Of a DNA stretch of 64,000 nt, positions 1 to 9,144 are shown piece after piece. Position 1 is the first letter of the stretch; the number at the start of each line of letters is the position of its first letter. The translations under genes and the position numbers were made by a program. Location: contig NZ_CP119785.1 in the NCBI RefSeq assembly GCF_029338235.1, positions 1,798,001-1,862,000 on the forward strand, written 5' to 3'. The notes beneath the pieces are model-generated. The model saw only the letters and a program-made list of their open reading frames with translations. It ran no database searches and was not told the DNA's origin. The stretch is from Haloarcula rara (GTDB taxonomy: Archaea > Halobacteriota > Halobacteria > Halobacteriales > Haloarculaceae).

Positions 1-483
1 CCGGAGCCAGAGCCCGAACCAGAACCCGCGGCTGCACCCGAGCCGGAACCCGAACCGGAACCCGAACCGGAGCCAGAGCCTGTGGCTGAGCCCGAGCCCG
101 AGCCGGCGACTGACGCCACCTCGGACACGGACGCCGAGAGCGACGACGGCAAACCCTACCTCTCGACGATGCCGGAGGGCTTTGCGGCGGACCTGATAAT
201 CATCGAGTGGCTGGAGTTCCTGACGAGCCAGGCCGGCTACCGCGAGACGTCCCGTGCGATCGACTACTACGAGACCATCGGCTGGATCGACGCCGACGTG
301 GCCGACGACCTCGCGGACTACCTGCGGGGATTCGACGACGTGGCTGATTCGGGTGACGGTCTCACCATCGACCACCACACCGAGAGCCTGCGCTACATCT
401 CGCAACTCGACGAGGACAGCGGCGCGGAGGCCGTCGCGCTCTCGAAGCTCGTGGGAGGTGGCTCGGATGGGATTCAGCGTTAG
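1..483 (+). CDS. flaD/E: FlaD/FlaE (ArlD/E) archaellum accessory protein, 5' partial
   Basis: The frame is open from the first base, so the start lies outside the window. The visible N-terminal part is a Pro-Glu dipeptide repeat running to about residue 37, followed by an acidic linker. The C-terminal domain (about residues 50-135) has the FlaD/E signature: a LSTMPEGF-like entry, EWLEFL, a YYETIGWID motif and a final YLRGFD. The protein is a cytosolic part of the archaellum motor that links it to chemotaxis through CheF in haloarchaea. The PE linker probably separates it from another FlaC/D-type domain upstream. The stop overlaps the start of flaF by 17 nt. The domain call is firm; C, D or E cannot be told from the part visible. 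Confidence 0.88.
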   Translation, partial: PEPEPEPEPAAAPEPEPEPEPEPEPEPVAEPEPEPATDATSDTDAESDDGKPYLSTMPEGFAADLIIIEWLEFLTSQAGYRETSRAIDYYETIGWIDADVADDLADYLRGFDDVADSGDGLTIDHHTESLRYISQLDEDSGAEAVALSKLVGGGSDGIQR

Positions 484-895
484 CGGCTCGGCTGCCCTCA
501 TCTTCGTGGCCGCCTTTATCGGCTTCGGGATGTTCTACTCGGCGGCGGCAAACAGCACCGAGATGGTCAACGACGCCCGCGAGGACCGCTCCGACCAACA
601 GCTCGAACGGACGAACACCGAAATAGAGATTACCACTGTGAACTACAACGTGACCTCGAACTACCTGAACGTGACCGTCGAGAACACCGGTTCGACGGAG
701 CTCGCCGTCAGTGACGTCGACGTCCTCGTCGACAACAGCTACCAGACGGGCTACCGGACGGCCGTTGAGGGCGAGACGGGGACGGATCTCTGGCTCCCGC
801 GGGAGACGCTGGCGATCAACACGACAGTCGACACGACGCCCAGCGCCGTGAAAATCGTCACCGGACCCGGCGTCGCCGCGACGGAGGTGGTCTGA
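467..895 (+). CDS. flaF: FlaF archaellum stator protein
   Basis: 142 residues. The ATG at 467 is chosen because a GGAGGTG Shine-Dalgarno lies 6 nt before it (454-460) and the product then begins with a hydrophobic segment (about residues 8-28). The open frame upstream of it is a shadow of flaD/E. After the membrane segment comes a short charged coil and a beta-rich extracytoplasmic domain with a NVTVENTG motif typical of archaeal FlaF/FlaG. The family binds the S-layer and anchors the archaellum motor in the pseudoperiplasm. It overlaps flaD/E and lies 1 nt before flaG, so translational coupling is likely. Confidence 0.9.
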   Translation: MGFSVSGSAALIFVAAFIGFGMFYSAAANSTEMVNDAREDRSDQQLERTNTEIEITTVNYNVTSNYLNVTVENTGSTELAVSDVDVLVDNSYQTGYRTAVEGETGTDLWLPRETLAINTTVDTTPSAVKIVTGPGVAATEVV

Positions 896-896
896 C

Positions 897-1349
897 GTGG
901 CGAGCGTCTCTGCGTCGCATCTCATCCTGTTTATCGCCTCGATGATGATCGCCGCGAGCGTCGCCGGCGTGTTCACCGACAGTATCGGCCAGCTGAGCGG
1001 CGCCATCTCCGAGCAAGGGTTCGACGTCAGCAGCGACGTCCGAACCGACGTGGAGGTGATATCGGACAGCGGGAGCGACGCTATCTACAACAGCACGTCG
1101 GCGACCATCACGCTGTACGTGAAAAACACCGGCACAGAGCGGTTAGCCGCCGAACCCGGCGAGCTAGACGTCCTCGTCAACGGCCAGTTCGTCACCGACT
1201 ACACGGTGACCCGGGCCGACGGTGACGGTGACTGGCAGCCCGGCACCGTCGTCCGGCTGGACATCCAGCGGTCGCTGGCGCTCGATGAGGACCACCGGGT
1301 CCAGCTCACCGTCAACGGTGATCAGGAGGTGTTTGAATTCCGAACATGA
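897..1349 (+). CDS. flaG: FlaG archaellum stator protein
   Basis: 150 residues, GTG start 1 nt after the flaF stop, with GGAGGTGG 6 nt upstream (883-890). One N-terminal membrane segment (about residues 6-26) precedes a small beta-rich domain with a [10 protein letters not shown] motif shared with FlaF. FlaG and FlaF form the stator complex that holds the archaellum to the S-layer. The final TGA overlaps the flaH ATG. Confidence 0.9.
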   Translation: MASVSASHLILFIASMMIAASVAGVFTDSIGQLSGAISEQGFDVSSDVRTDVEVISDSGSDAIYNSTSATITLYVKNTGTERLAAEPGELDVLVNGQFVTDYTVTRADGDGDWQPGTVVRLDIQRSLALDEDHRVQLTVNGDQEVFEFRT

Positions 1350-2107
1350 GCATCGCAAGTACTGACCTGTTCTCGCTTGGACTGGACGACCACGACCGAC
1401 TGAACAAGGAACTGGGTGGCGGTATCCCGCCGGGCAGTATCATCCTCGTCGAGGGTGACTACGGGGCCGGCAAGTCCGCAATGAGCCAGCGGTTCACCTA
1501 CGGGCTCTGCGAGGAGGGCCACGACGTGACCTACCTCTCGACCGAACTCACCGTCGGGAGCTTCCTCGACCAGATGCACTCGCTGTCCTACGACATGGTC
1601 GACCACATCTTAGACGAGAACGTCCTGTTTCTCCACGCCGACATCGGGGACTCGAACACGTTCTCCGGCGGCGACGAGAAACAGGAGCGCAAGGAGCTAC
1701 TCCGCCGGCTCATGGAGGCCGAGGTGATGTGGGATGCAGACGTCATCGTCATCGACACCTTCGACGCTATCCTGCGCAACGACCCCAAGTTCGAGGCCCT
1801 GGTCCGCCAGAACGACGAGCGCCAGGCCGCGCTGGAGATCATCTCGTACTTCCGTGACATCATCTCGGAGGGCAAGTGCATCATGATAACCGTCGACCCG
1901 TCGACGCTGGACGAGGAGGCCATCGGCCCGTTCCGCGCCATCGCCGACGTGTTCATCGAACTCGAGATGATAGAGGTCGGCAACGACACTCGCCGCCAGA
2001 TCAACGTCCTGCGCTTTGCCGGCATGGGCGAGCAGGTGGGTGACACCGTCGGCTTCTCGGTGCGGTCGGGCACTGGTATCGTCATCGAATCGCGGAGCGT
2101 CGCCTAG
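1346..2107 (+). CDS. flaH: FlaH archaellum motor KaiC-like ATPase
   Basis: 253 residues. A KaiC/RecA-like fold with Walker A GDYGAGKS at residues 37-44 and a Walker B-like stretch ending in DTFDA near residue 136. FlaH forms a ring under FlaI, binds ATP and regulates motor assembly. The start overlaps the flaG stop in an ATGA arrangement. A GGAGGTG lies at 1325-1331, 14 nt before the ATG, which is longer than usual. Length matches the family. Confidence 0.94.
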   Translation: MSIASTDLFSLGLDDHDRLNKELGGGIPPGSIILVEGDYGAGKSAMSQRFTYGLCEEGHDVTYLSTELTVGSFLDQMHSLSYDMVDHILDENVLFLHADIGDSNTFSGGDEKQERKELLRRLMEAEVMWDADVIVIDTFDAILRNDPKFEALVRQNDERQAALEIISYFRDIISEGKCIMITVDPSTLDEEAIGPFRAIADVFIELEMIEVGNDTRRQINVLRFAGMGEQVGDTVGFSVRSGTGIVIESRSVA

Positions 2108-2121
2108 GGAGAGATCAAGCT

Positions 2122-3795
2122 ATGACCGACCACGGACGTGCGAAACCATCGGACGAACTGCGCCAGATTGCAGCCCGGCGGCCCCACCTGCGGGACCACC
2201 TCAAGAAGTTCAAGCAGATTACCGGGGAGTTCCCGATGCTCATCGACGAGGCCGACGGCGAGTACGAGTCCGACCGGCCCAACGTCCTCTATCCGGTCGG
2301 GGGCCCCATCTTCTGTCACGTCTACGGCGACATCGGCCAGGACACAAAGTACTACGCCATCGAACCGGAACTGGACGAGGACGAGGGCGTGGTCTTCGAC
2401 AAGGTGCGTAACCGACTGCTCCAGAAGAGCGTCAACAAGCCCGCCCCCGAGAGCGAATCCGAATACGACGACCGGATCGAGGAACTCCTTCAGGAGACCA
2501 CCCGCATCCGCAACGAGGATAGCGACAGCGGCGTCCTCACGCGGCTCCAGAACATCACCGACGTCGGCAGCGTCGAGGTGACCCAGTCGACCTACGAGAA
2601 CATCCTCTACCGACTCAACCGCGACATCGTCGGGCTCGGCCCGCTCGAACCGGTGATGCGTGACCCAGCCAATGAGGACATTCACGTTATCGGCCGCAGC
2701 GAGTGCCACGTCGACCACGGCGTCTACGGAATGCTGGAGACGACCGTCGAGTGGCAAAGCGAGGAGGCCTTCGACCAGTGGCTGCGCAACATGGGCGAGC
2801 GGATGGGCGACCCCGTTTCCGACTCGGACCCCATCGTCGACTCGACCCTGCCTGACGGCTCCCGCCTGAACCTCATCTACTCCGACGACGTGAGCCTCAA
2901 GGGCCCCTCGCTCACCATCCGGCAGGGCGACGAGATTCCCCTCTCCATCTTCCAGATTACGAAGTGGATGACCCTCTCGCCCGAACTGGCGGCGTATCTC
3001 TGGCTCTGTCTGGAGAACGAGCAGACCGTCTTCGTCGTGGGCGAGACCGCCTCGGGGAAGACGACGACGCTGAACGCCATCACCTCGTTCATCCCCGACG
3101 ACGCCAAGATATACACCGCGGAGGACACCGCAGAGGTGCTGCCCCCGCACAACACGTGGCAGCAGCTCCTGACCCGTGAGGGCGAGGACGAGGGGACGAG
3201 CATCGACATGTTCGACCTCGTCGCCGCCGCGTTGCGTTCCCGCCCCGACTACATCATCGTGGGTGAGGTTCGTGGTGAAGAGGGGCGGATGGCGTTCCAG
3301 GCCGCCCAGACCGGTCACCCGGTGATGCTGACCTTCCACGCGAGCGACATCGTCTCGATGATCCAGCGCTTTACCGGCGAACCCATCAACGTCCCAGAGA
3401 CGTTCATGGACGTCGCCGACGTGGCGCTGTTCCAGAACCGCGTCAAGCAGGGCGATAAGGTCCTGCGCCGTGTGACGTCCGTTCAGGAAATCGAGGGGTA
3501 CTCCAAGGAGATGGACGGCGTCGTCACCCGGCAGGTGTTCAACTGGGACCCCGTCGAGGACGAGATCGTCTTCCAGGGGATGAACAACTCCTTCGTCCTC
3601 GAAGAGCAGATCGCGACGCTGCTTGGCTACGAGGACACGCGTGACATCTACGACGACCTCCGCTTTCGCGCCGACATGATCGAACGCGCCATCCAGGAGG
3701 GTATCACCGGCTACCACGAGGTCAACGACTTCATCTCGGACTTCCAGCGCGACGGCGTCGAAGGGATTCCGTTCAACATCTCCCGGCCCGACTGA
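2122..3795 (+). CDS. flaI: FlaI archaellum assembly and rotation ATPase
   Basis: 557 residues. A type II/IV secretion superfamily ATPase that powers archaellin assembly and rotation with FlaJ. Walker A GETASGKTT sits near residues 307-315, followed by an Asp box, a Walker B region around LRSRPDYIIVGEVRG, and a His box GHPVMLTFHA. The N-terminal 200 residues form the FlaI-specific domain. It lies 14 nt after flaH with a GGGAGA before the ATG. Confidence 0.96.
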   Translation: MTDHGRAKPSDELRQIAARRPHLRDHLKKFKQITGEFPMLIDEADGEYESDRPNVLYPVGGPIFCHVYGDIGQDTKYYAIEPELDEDEGVVFDKVRNRLLQKSVNKPAPESESEYDDRIEELLQETTRIRNEDSDSGVLTRLQNITDVGSVEVTQSTYENILYRLNRDIVGLGPLEPVMRDPANEDIHVIGRSECHVDHGVYGMLETTVEWQSEEAFDQWLRNMGERMGDPVSDSDPIVDSTLPDGSRLNLIYSDDVSLKGPSLTIRQGDEIPLSIFQITKWMTLSPELAAYLWLCLENEQTVFVVGETASGKTTTLNAITSFIPDDAKIYTAEDTAEVLPPHNTWQQLLTREGEDEGTSIDMFDLVAAALRSRPDYIIVGEVRGEEGRMAFQAAQTGHPVMLTFHASDIVSMIQRFTGEPINVPETFMDVADVALFQNRVKQGDKVLRRVTSVQEIEGYSKEMDGVVTRQVFNWDPVEDEIVFQGMNNSFVLEEQIATLLGYEDTRDIYDDLRFRADMIERAIQEGITGYHEVNDFISDFQRDGVEGIPFNISRPD

Positions 3796-3797
3796 CC

Positions 3798-5546
3798 ATG
3801 GCCCAGAGCGAAGCAGACAGCGGCATCGAACTGACGATTACCGAGACCATCCAGGGGCTCGTCGAGTCGTACCGCCAGATGACGATTCCCCTGGAGCGGT
3901 ACCTCTTCTTTATCCTGATCCCCTCCATCGTGTTCTTCCTCCTCTCGGCGGTGGCAGCCGTCCTGCTCGACCTGCCGATGATGGTCCGGGCGCCCATCCC
4001 GATGCTTGGCTTCCTGGCGATGACCTCCGCTATCTTCTACCCGAAGATACTGCTCTCACAGCGCAAGCGCGAGCTCAACAACCGCTTTCACCTCATGATT
4101 ACCCACATGACGGTGCTGTCGACGACGAAGATCGACCGCATGGAGGTGTTCCGCACGCTGGCCCAGGAAGACGAGTACGGCGAACTCGCCATGGAGATGC
4201 ACCGCATCGTCCAGCTGGTCGACACGTGGAACCAGAGCTTAGACGACGCCTGCCGCCGCCGCGCAAAGCAGGTGCCAAGCGAGGCCTTCGCCGATTTCCT
4301 CGACCGACTCGCCTACACGCTCGGGGCCGGGCAGTCCCTGGAGGACTATCTGCTCTCAGAGCAAGAGCAGATCATCCAGCACTACACGACGGTCTATCGC
4401 TCCTCGCTCGACAGTCTGGAGGTCATGAAGGACCTCTACCTCTCGATGGTCCTCTCGATGACGTTCGCGCTGGTCTTCGCCGTCGTCCTGCCGGTGCTTA
4501 CGGGGACGAACCCGACGATGACCGTCAGCGCCGTCATCGTGATGTACATCTTCGTCCAGTCCGGGTTCTATCTCGCCATCCGGTCGATGGCGCCCTACGA
4601 CCCGGTGTGGTTCCACCCCGAGGAGTACCCCTCGCCCATCGAGGAGCGCCTCGACAAATCGATGTACGTGGGTGTCGGGCTCTCGGCGGTCTTGCTGTTC
4701 GTCACGGTCGGCGGGATGTTCGGCGTCTCGCCCATCGCGCTCGAGGACATCTTCTTCTTCCTCGATTCGGTCCCCCTGCCGTTTTACGCCGTCGTCCCCA
4801 TCACACCGATGATAATCCCCGGCATCGTCTTCCGGCAGGAAGAACAGCGGGTCAAGAGCCGCGACGAGGCCTATCCGAGCTTCATCCGCGCGCTCGGCGC
4901 GACCGAGGGCGCGAAACAGTCGACCACCGGCCAGGTGCTTCGCACCCTCCGCAAGAAGGACTTCGGGGCGCTGACCCCCAACATCGACGACCTCTATAAG
5001 CGACTCAACATGCGTATCGAACCGACCGCCGCGTGGCGCTTTTTCACCGCCGACTGTCGCTCCTATCTCATCCAGACGTTCTCGGAGATGTACCTCATCG
5101 GCCGCGAGATGGGTGGCTCGCCCAAACAGCTCGGTGAACTCATCGCCGCCAACATGAACCAGGTGCTCCAGTTGCGCCAGAAGCGCAACCAGGCGACCAC
5201 GACGATGGTCGGCCTGCTGTACGGAATTACCGCCGCCTCCACCTTCGCTTTCTTCATCGGCCTCCAGGTCGTCAACATCCTCGCCGATATGTCCTTAGAC
5301 CTCAATGCCGGCAGCCGACTGGACGTCAACTCCCTCATCAACACCAGCGTCTACAACATCCCACTCATCGAGTTCCTGCTCGTCGTCATCATCATGTTCT
5401 CGGCCATGCTGTCGGCCCTGATGATTCGAACCATCGACGGCGGCCACAAGGCCAACACCTACCTCCACTTCGTGTTGCTGTCCTGGATTGGCGGGGTGAC
5501 GGGCACCTTCACGAAGTGGATGGTGTCGCAGTTTCTCTCCATCTGA
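3798..5546 (+). CDS. flaJ: FlaJ archaellum platform membrane protein
   Basis: 582 residues, within the family range. It contains two T2SSF-type cytoplasmic domains between clusters of membrane segments: roughly residues 30-75, 205-250, 285-345, and three more near the C-terminus (residues 470-580). It is the membrane platform on which FlaI and FlaH act. It starts 2 nt after the flaI stop and is the last gene of the archaellum operon here. A chain of palindromes follows its stop. Confidence 0.95.
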   Translation: MAQSEADSGIELTITETIQGLVESYRQMTIPLERYLFFILIPSIVFFLLSAVAAVLLDLPMMVRAPIPMLGFLAMTSAIFYPKILLSQRKRELNNRFHLMITHMTVLSTTKIDRMEVFRTLAQEDEYGELAMEMHRIVQLVDTWNQSLDDACRRRAKQVPSEAFADFLDRLAYTLGAGQSLEDYLLSEQEQIIQHYTTVYRSSLDSLEVMKDLYLSMVLSMTFALVFAVVLPVLTGTNPTMTVSAVIVMYIFVQSGFYLAIRSMAPYDPVWFHPEEYPSPIEERLDKSMYVGVGLSAVLLFVTVGGMFGVSPIALEDIFFFLDSVPLPFYAVVPITPMIIPGIVFRQEEQRVKSRDEAYPSFIRALGATEGAKQSTTGQVLRTLRKKDFGALTPNIDDLYKRLNMRIEPTAAWRFFTADCRSYLIQTFSEMYLIGREMGGSPKQLGELIAANMNQVLQLRQKRNQATTTMVGLLYGITAASTFAFFIGLQVVNILADMSLDLNAGSRLDVNSLINTSVYNIPLIEFLLVVIIMFSAMLSALMIRTIDGGHKANTYLHFVLLSWIGGVTGTFTKWMVSQFLSI

Positions 5547-5772
5547 GACCACTTTTTGCACCGTCGCTCGCGCCGCTTCGCGGCGCTCGCTCGGGCAAAA
5601 ACGTGGGGAAAAATCGCTGCGTGCTCCTGCCGCGCCGCAAAGCGGCGCGTTAGTCCGCGCGCTGCGGTCGAACCTAGCTCGCTTTGCTCGCTCGGATGCT
5701 GTCATCAGCCTGCCCTCCCCCATCTTCGCTCGGGAACGCCGATGGCGTTCCACTCGCTCACGGCCACAGCAA
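5547..5772. repeat. Chain of triloop palindromes after flaJ
   Basis: No gene is supported here. The stretch has several short perfect palindromes with 3-nt loops. Arms 5570-5576 and 5580-5586 flank TTC; arms 5631-5638 and 5642-5649 flank AAA; arms 5733-5740 and 5744-5751 flank GAT. Linkers carry GCTCGCTCGG-like words. Similar chains recur at other gene ends in this window. They may act as RNA hairpins in the 3' UTR or be remnants of a small palindromic element. Confidence 0.7.
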
Positions 5773-5970
5773 TCAGCGGCCGTACAGTAGATACGAGAGT
5801 GCCAGAAACGTTCCCACCGCACCGGCGGCAAACCCGAGGAGACCGAACAGATACTGGCCATCGCCGGCAGCTATCGACCCGGTTACGAAGCCGACAATCG
5901 CGCTGGCGAGGACCAGGACGGCGCCCGTCTGCCACTCGTTGACAAACTCGCCGAAAGATTGGCCGGACAT
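5773..5970 (-). CDS. Small two-helix membrane protein, unknown function
   Basis: 65 residues from the ATG at 5970. An upstream ATG at 5985 is possible, but a TATA-like tatttgta (about 5994-6002, read on the minus strand) sits at the right distance for a leaderless start at 5970. Two hydrophobic segments (about residues 11-32 and 40-62) are rich in Gly and Ala. The N-terminus is polar and predicted cytoplasmic. I do not recognise the family. Both sides carry palindrome chains. Confidence 0.6.
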   Translation of the reverse strand: MSGQSFGEFVNEWQTGAVLVLASAIVGFVTGSIAAGDGQYLFGLLGFAAGAVGTFLALSYLLYGR

Positions 5971-6055
5971 GCGGTCATCTCCCAAACTAAGTTACAAATA
6001 GTTGCTGTCTCTCGACAGCGCAGACGCTCACGGACTCTGCAAAAGAAAACTGAGT

Positions 6056-6185
6056 TCGGAGTCTCCGAACCCTCGCGGCTTCGCCGCTCGGGTATCCGAG
6101 GTCGCTTCGCGACCTCGCTCGTCTCGCGGGTCACTTCGTTCCCCGCTCGACCTGTAAGAGACTTCTCGCTGCGCTCGAAGTCTCT
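6056..6185. repeat. Chain of palindromes at the 3' end of acn
   Basis: The stretch ends exactly at the acn stop (minus strand). Perfect palindromes: 6075-6079 with 6083-6087 around TTC; 6097-6105 with 6109-6117 around TTC; and an AGAGACTTC...GAAGTCTCT pair nearest the stop. The architecture matches the chains at 5547, 8760, 18294, 29090 and 61690. Confidence 0.7.
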
Positions 6186-8159
6186 CTAGTCGTCGGCAGG
6201 CGCGGCGCCGCCCTCGTCGTGCTGCATCTTCGTGTGGGTGAGCTTCCCGCCGGCGGCGAGGATCTCGCGCTCTCGCTCGGAGGCGTCGAGCGTGGCGCTC
6301 GCTTCCCAGTCACCGTTGATGGAGATGGTGAACTCCTCTTTGCCCGAGCGGACGGCCTCGGCGACATCGTCGACGATCTGGATGTCGTCGCCCTGCTCGA
6401 TCTTCTCGTAGGTTTCGGCGTCGATTTCGAGCGGGACGATACCGAAGTTGAACAGGTTCGCCTTGTGGATGCGGGCGAAGCTCTGGGCACAGACCGCTTC
6501 GATGCCCAGATACATCGGACAGAGCGCCGCGTGCTCGCGGGAGGAGCCCTGGCCGTAGTTTTCGCCGGCGACCAGCACGCCGCCGTCGGCGTCCAGCGCG
6601 CGCTGGGCGAACGTATCGTCGATTCGCGAGAGCGTGAACTCCGAGAGCTTCGGGATGTTCGACCGGTACATCAGGATGTCCTGCGTGGCCGGCATGATGT
6701 GGTCGGTGGTGATGTTGTCCTCCATCTTCAGGAGGGTCTCACCGCCGACTTCGGTCTCCAGGGGGTCTTTCAGCGGCACATCGGCGATGTTCGGGCCCTT
6801 GATGAGCTCGTCGTCGACGGCCTCGTCGGGGGCGATGAGGTCCGATTCGGAGTTGCCGATGTACTGGTCGGGCATCTCCAGGCCGGGGGCCTCGAGGTCG
6901 CCGAGTTCGTCGGCGAGGTCGCGCGGGTCGACGATTTCGCCCTTGATGGCCGCCGCGGTGGCGACCTCCGGCGAACAGAGGTAGACGTTGTCGTCCTCGA
7001 TACCCGAGCGGCCCTCGAAGTTGCGGTTGAAGGTCCGCAGCGACACCGAGTCGCTGGCGGGGACGTGGCCGATACCGATACAGGCACCACACGTCGCTTC
7101 CGAGAAGTTGACGCCGGCGGCCATCATCTCCGCGGTCCAGCCCTCGCGGGCCAGCATCTCGGAGGCCTGCTTGGAGCCGGGGGCGACAATCATTTCGGTC
7201 GTCTTGTCGATGTTGCGGCCCTCGAGCATCTTCGCGCCGGGGAGGATGTCCTCGTAGGCGCCGTTGGTACAGGAGCCGATCATCACCTGGTCGACGTCGA
7301 CGCCCTCGACCTCGCTGACCGGGACGACGTTGTCCGGCATGGAGGGCTTGGCGATGAGCGGTTCGATCTCCGAGAGGTCGACGACGATCTCGTCGGCGTA
7401 CTCGGCGTCCTCGTCGGGGCCGATTTCGACGTACTCGTCCTCGCGGTCGAGTCGGCTGAGGTAGTCTTTCGTGTTCTCGTCGGTCGGGAAGATAGAGGAG
7501 GTCGCACCGAGTTCGGTCCCCATGTTGGTGATGGTGGTCCGCTCGGGGACGGTCAGCGTCTCGACGCCGGGACCGGTGTATTCGAGCACCTTGCCGACGC
7601 CGCCCTTGACCGTCAGCCGGCGGAGCAGCTCGAGGATGACGTCCTTGGCGGTGCCCCACTCGGGCAGTTCGCCTTCGAGGCGGACGTTGACGACCTCGGG
7701 CATCTCGATGTAGTAGGCGCCGCCACCCATCGCGACGGCGACGTCGAGCCCGCCCGAGCCGATGGCGAGTTCACCCAGCCCACCGGGCGTGGGCGTGTGC
7801 GAGTCCGAGCCAAGCATCGTCTTGCCGGGCGCGGCGAAGTTCTCCTTGTGGACGTTGTGGCAGATACCGTTGCCCGGGCGCGAGAAGTGCGCGCCGAAGG
7901 TACCGGCCGCCGAGCGGAGGAAGCGGTGGTCGTCCGTGTTCTTGAAGTCGAACTGGTAGGTCTGGTGGTCGCAGTACTGCGCGGCCAGCTCCGTCTGGAC
8001 CTCTTCGAGTCCAAGCGCCTCGAACTGCAGCCAGACGAGCGTTCCCGTCGTGTCCTGTGTGAGCACCTGGTCGATCTCGATACCGATCTCCTCGCCGGGG
8101 GTGAGTTCCCCTTCGACGAGATGGTCGTCGAGAATTTTTTCCGTGAGCGTCTGTCCCAT
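6186..8159 (-). CDS. acn: Aconitate hydratase
   Basis: 657 residues. It interconverts citrate and isocitrate in the TCA cycle with a [4Fe-4S] cluster. Cluster cysteines are visible in a GSCTNG motif in mid-protein and in the following CGAC motif. The C-terminal swivel domain has the YGQGSSREHAA substrate loop. The frame extends 21 codons upstream, but ATG at 8159 gives the canonical MGQTLTEKIL start and lies 28-33 nt from a TATA box, so the extension is untranslated. The length fits the compact archaeal/mitochondrial-like type, which lacks the extra segments of the 890-residue AcnA. Monocistronic; a palindrome chain follows the stop. Confidence 0.96.
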   Translation of the reverse strand: MGQTLTEKILDDHLVEGELTPGEEIGIEIDQVLTQDTTGTLVWLQFEALGLEEVQTELAAQYCDHQTYQFDFKNTDDHRFLRSAAGTFGAHFSRPGNGICHNVHKENFAAPGKTMLGSDSHTPTPGGLGELAIGSGGLDVAVAMGGGAYYIEMPEVVNVRLEGELPEWGTAKDVILELLRRLTVKGGVGKVLEYTGPGVETLTVPERTTITNMGTELGATSSIFPTDENTKDYLSRLDREDEYVEIGPDEDAEYADEIVVDLSEIEPLIAKPSMPDNVVPVSEVEGVDVDQVMIGSCTNGAYEDILPGAKMLEGRNIDKTTEMIVAPGSKQASEMLAREGWTAEMMAAGVNFSEATCGACIGIGHVPASDSVSLRTFNRNFEGRSGIEDDNVYLCSPEVATAAAIKGEIVDPRDLADELGDLEAPGLEMPDQYIGNSESDLIAPDEAVDDELIKGPNIADVPLKDPLETEVGGETLLKMEDNITTDHIMPATQDILMYRSNIPKLSEFTLSRIDDTFAQRALDADGGVLVAGENYGQGSSREHAALCPMYLGIEAVCAQSFARIHKANLFNFGIVPLEIDAETYEKIEQGDDIQIVDDVAEAVRSGKEEFTISINGDWEASATLDASEREREILAAGGKLTHTKMQHDEGGAAPADD

Positions 8160-8180
8160 AACGTCCGACAATCGACGGCG

Positions 8181-8199
8181 CGCGGGTATAAATCCCGCG
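8181..8199 (-). promoter_or_regulatory. acn promoter: TATA box inside a palindrome
   Basis: TATAAA at 8187-8192 (TTTATA on the minus strand) lies about 30 nt before the acn ATG at 8159. It is framed by perfect 6-bp arms CGCGGG (8181-8186) and CCCGCG (8194-8199). The core promoter placement supports a leaderless transcript. Whether the arms are a repressor site is inference. Confidence 0.6.
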
Positions 8200-8294
8200 T
8201 ATCCCGCCCTATTTTTCATCATCCGTCACCAGCCGACGGTTGTTCCTCAGGGTTCGAACAGCAGTGTTTTCGCTGTGGCGGTGCCAGCGACGGT

Positions 8295-8759
8295 ATGTTC
8301 AAGAGCGGGCAGTTCGTGGCCGAGCGCCTCGACGACCTCACTGGCGCACAGATTCAGCCAAACGGTGTCGACCTTCGGCTGGGTGCGGTGTACGAACAGG
8401 TCGACCCCGGCCGTATCGGCCGGGAGGGCAAGACTGTGGGTGACCGGCGCGAGGTCGAGCCCGAGGACGACGTCTACGCGCTCGACGTGGGCGGCTACGT
8501 CGTCGAGTACAGCGACCGCGTGGTCATCCCGGAGGGCCACGTCGGCTTCCTCTACCCCCGGTCGTCGCTGTTGCGGAACTCCTGTATGCTGGATACGGCG
8601 GTGTGGGACGCGGGCTATGAAGGACGGGGCGAGGGGCTGCTGGAGGTTCACCATCCAATCGAACTGGAAGCTGGCGCGCGCATCGCCCAGTTGGTCCTCG
8701 CCGAGGCGGCCCACGAGGGGACCTACGAGGGGAGTTATCAGGGCGAGAATCTGGACTAG
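8295..8759 (+). CDS. dut: dUTPase / dCTP deaminase family protein
   Basis: 154 residues. The motif PRSSLLRNS near residues 91-99 and the DAGYEGRGEG turn are the substrate-binding elements of the dUTPase/Dcd fold. The family removes dUTP or deaminates dCTP, which keeps uracil out of DNA and supplies dUMP. At 154 residues it is shorter than typical dCTP deaminases (about 190), so the haloarchaeal dUTPase-type member is favoured. ATG at 8295 begins MFKSGQFV; the long frame upstream is antisense to acn. A palindrome chain starts right after the stop. Confidence 0.85.
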   Translation: MFKSGQFVAERLDDLTGAQIQPNGVDLRLGAVYEQVDPGRIGREGKTVGDRREVEPEDDVYALDVGGYVVEYSDRVVIPEGHVGFLYPRSSLLRNSCMLDTAVWDAGYEGRGEGLLEVHHPIELEAGARIAQLVLAEAAHEGTYEGSYQGENLD

Positions 8760-8960
8760 CGAGGCGTGAACGAAGTGAACGCCTCGTTACAGACGAGCGG
8801 TGACCAGAGGGAACCGCGAGTAGCGAGGCGTGAACGAAGTGAACGCCTCGAGGTGGAACGGGGAGCGATAGCGAGGCGTCGACCGACGGGAGACGCCTCG
8901 AAAGCGAACGGTGAAACCGTGAGCGAAGCGACCCGTGGGCGCCGCGTAACGCGGTCGAAA
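8760..8960. repeat. Palindrome chain with two identical units after dut
   Basis: Two copies of a unit with arms CGAGGCGT and ACGCCTCG around GAACGAAGTGA begin at about 8760 and 8824. A third variant at about 8872-8900 keeps the arms but has another loop. The chain starts directly after the dut stop codon. No coding potential is supported. The remaining bases up to 9114 hold no recognisable gene. Confidence 0.7.
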
Positions 8961-9114
8961 CCATGGTATCACCTGGCATACCGTGCTACGCATTTAAATA
9001 CCATCGACGAGTAATATCGGCTGGTGGTGGCGACGTCGGGCGACTGGTGCCTCTGACAGCTCTCGTCTCGACTCGCCCCACATAGTCCGTTCGGCCGGCG
9101 TCGTTTGCCAGAGT

Positions 9115-9123
9115 TTTATATAA
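9115..9123 (+). promoter_or_regulatory. TATA box of the Bat-type HTH gene
   Basis: TTTATATAA ends 22 nt before the GTG at 9145, the spacing expected for a leaderless haloarchaeal transcript. It supports GTG as the true start. Confidence 0.6.
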
Positions 9124-9144
9124 GTTGCAGTCGCAATCTGTTAC

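Noticed and set aside
5683..5697. Possible origin or IS end in the palindromes after flaJ
   Set aside because: No Orc1/Cdc6 gene, ORB element or transposase is present; the pattern is explained by the palindrome chains.
6219..8294. Long open frame on the plus strand opposite acn
   Set aside because: It is the antisense of a highly conserved aconitase and shows no domain; only its last part (from 8295) is a real gene in the same frame.
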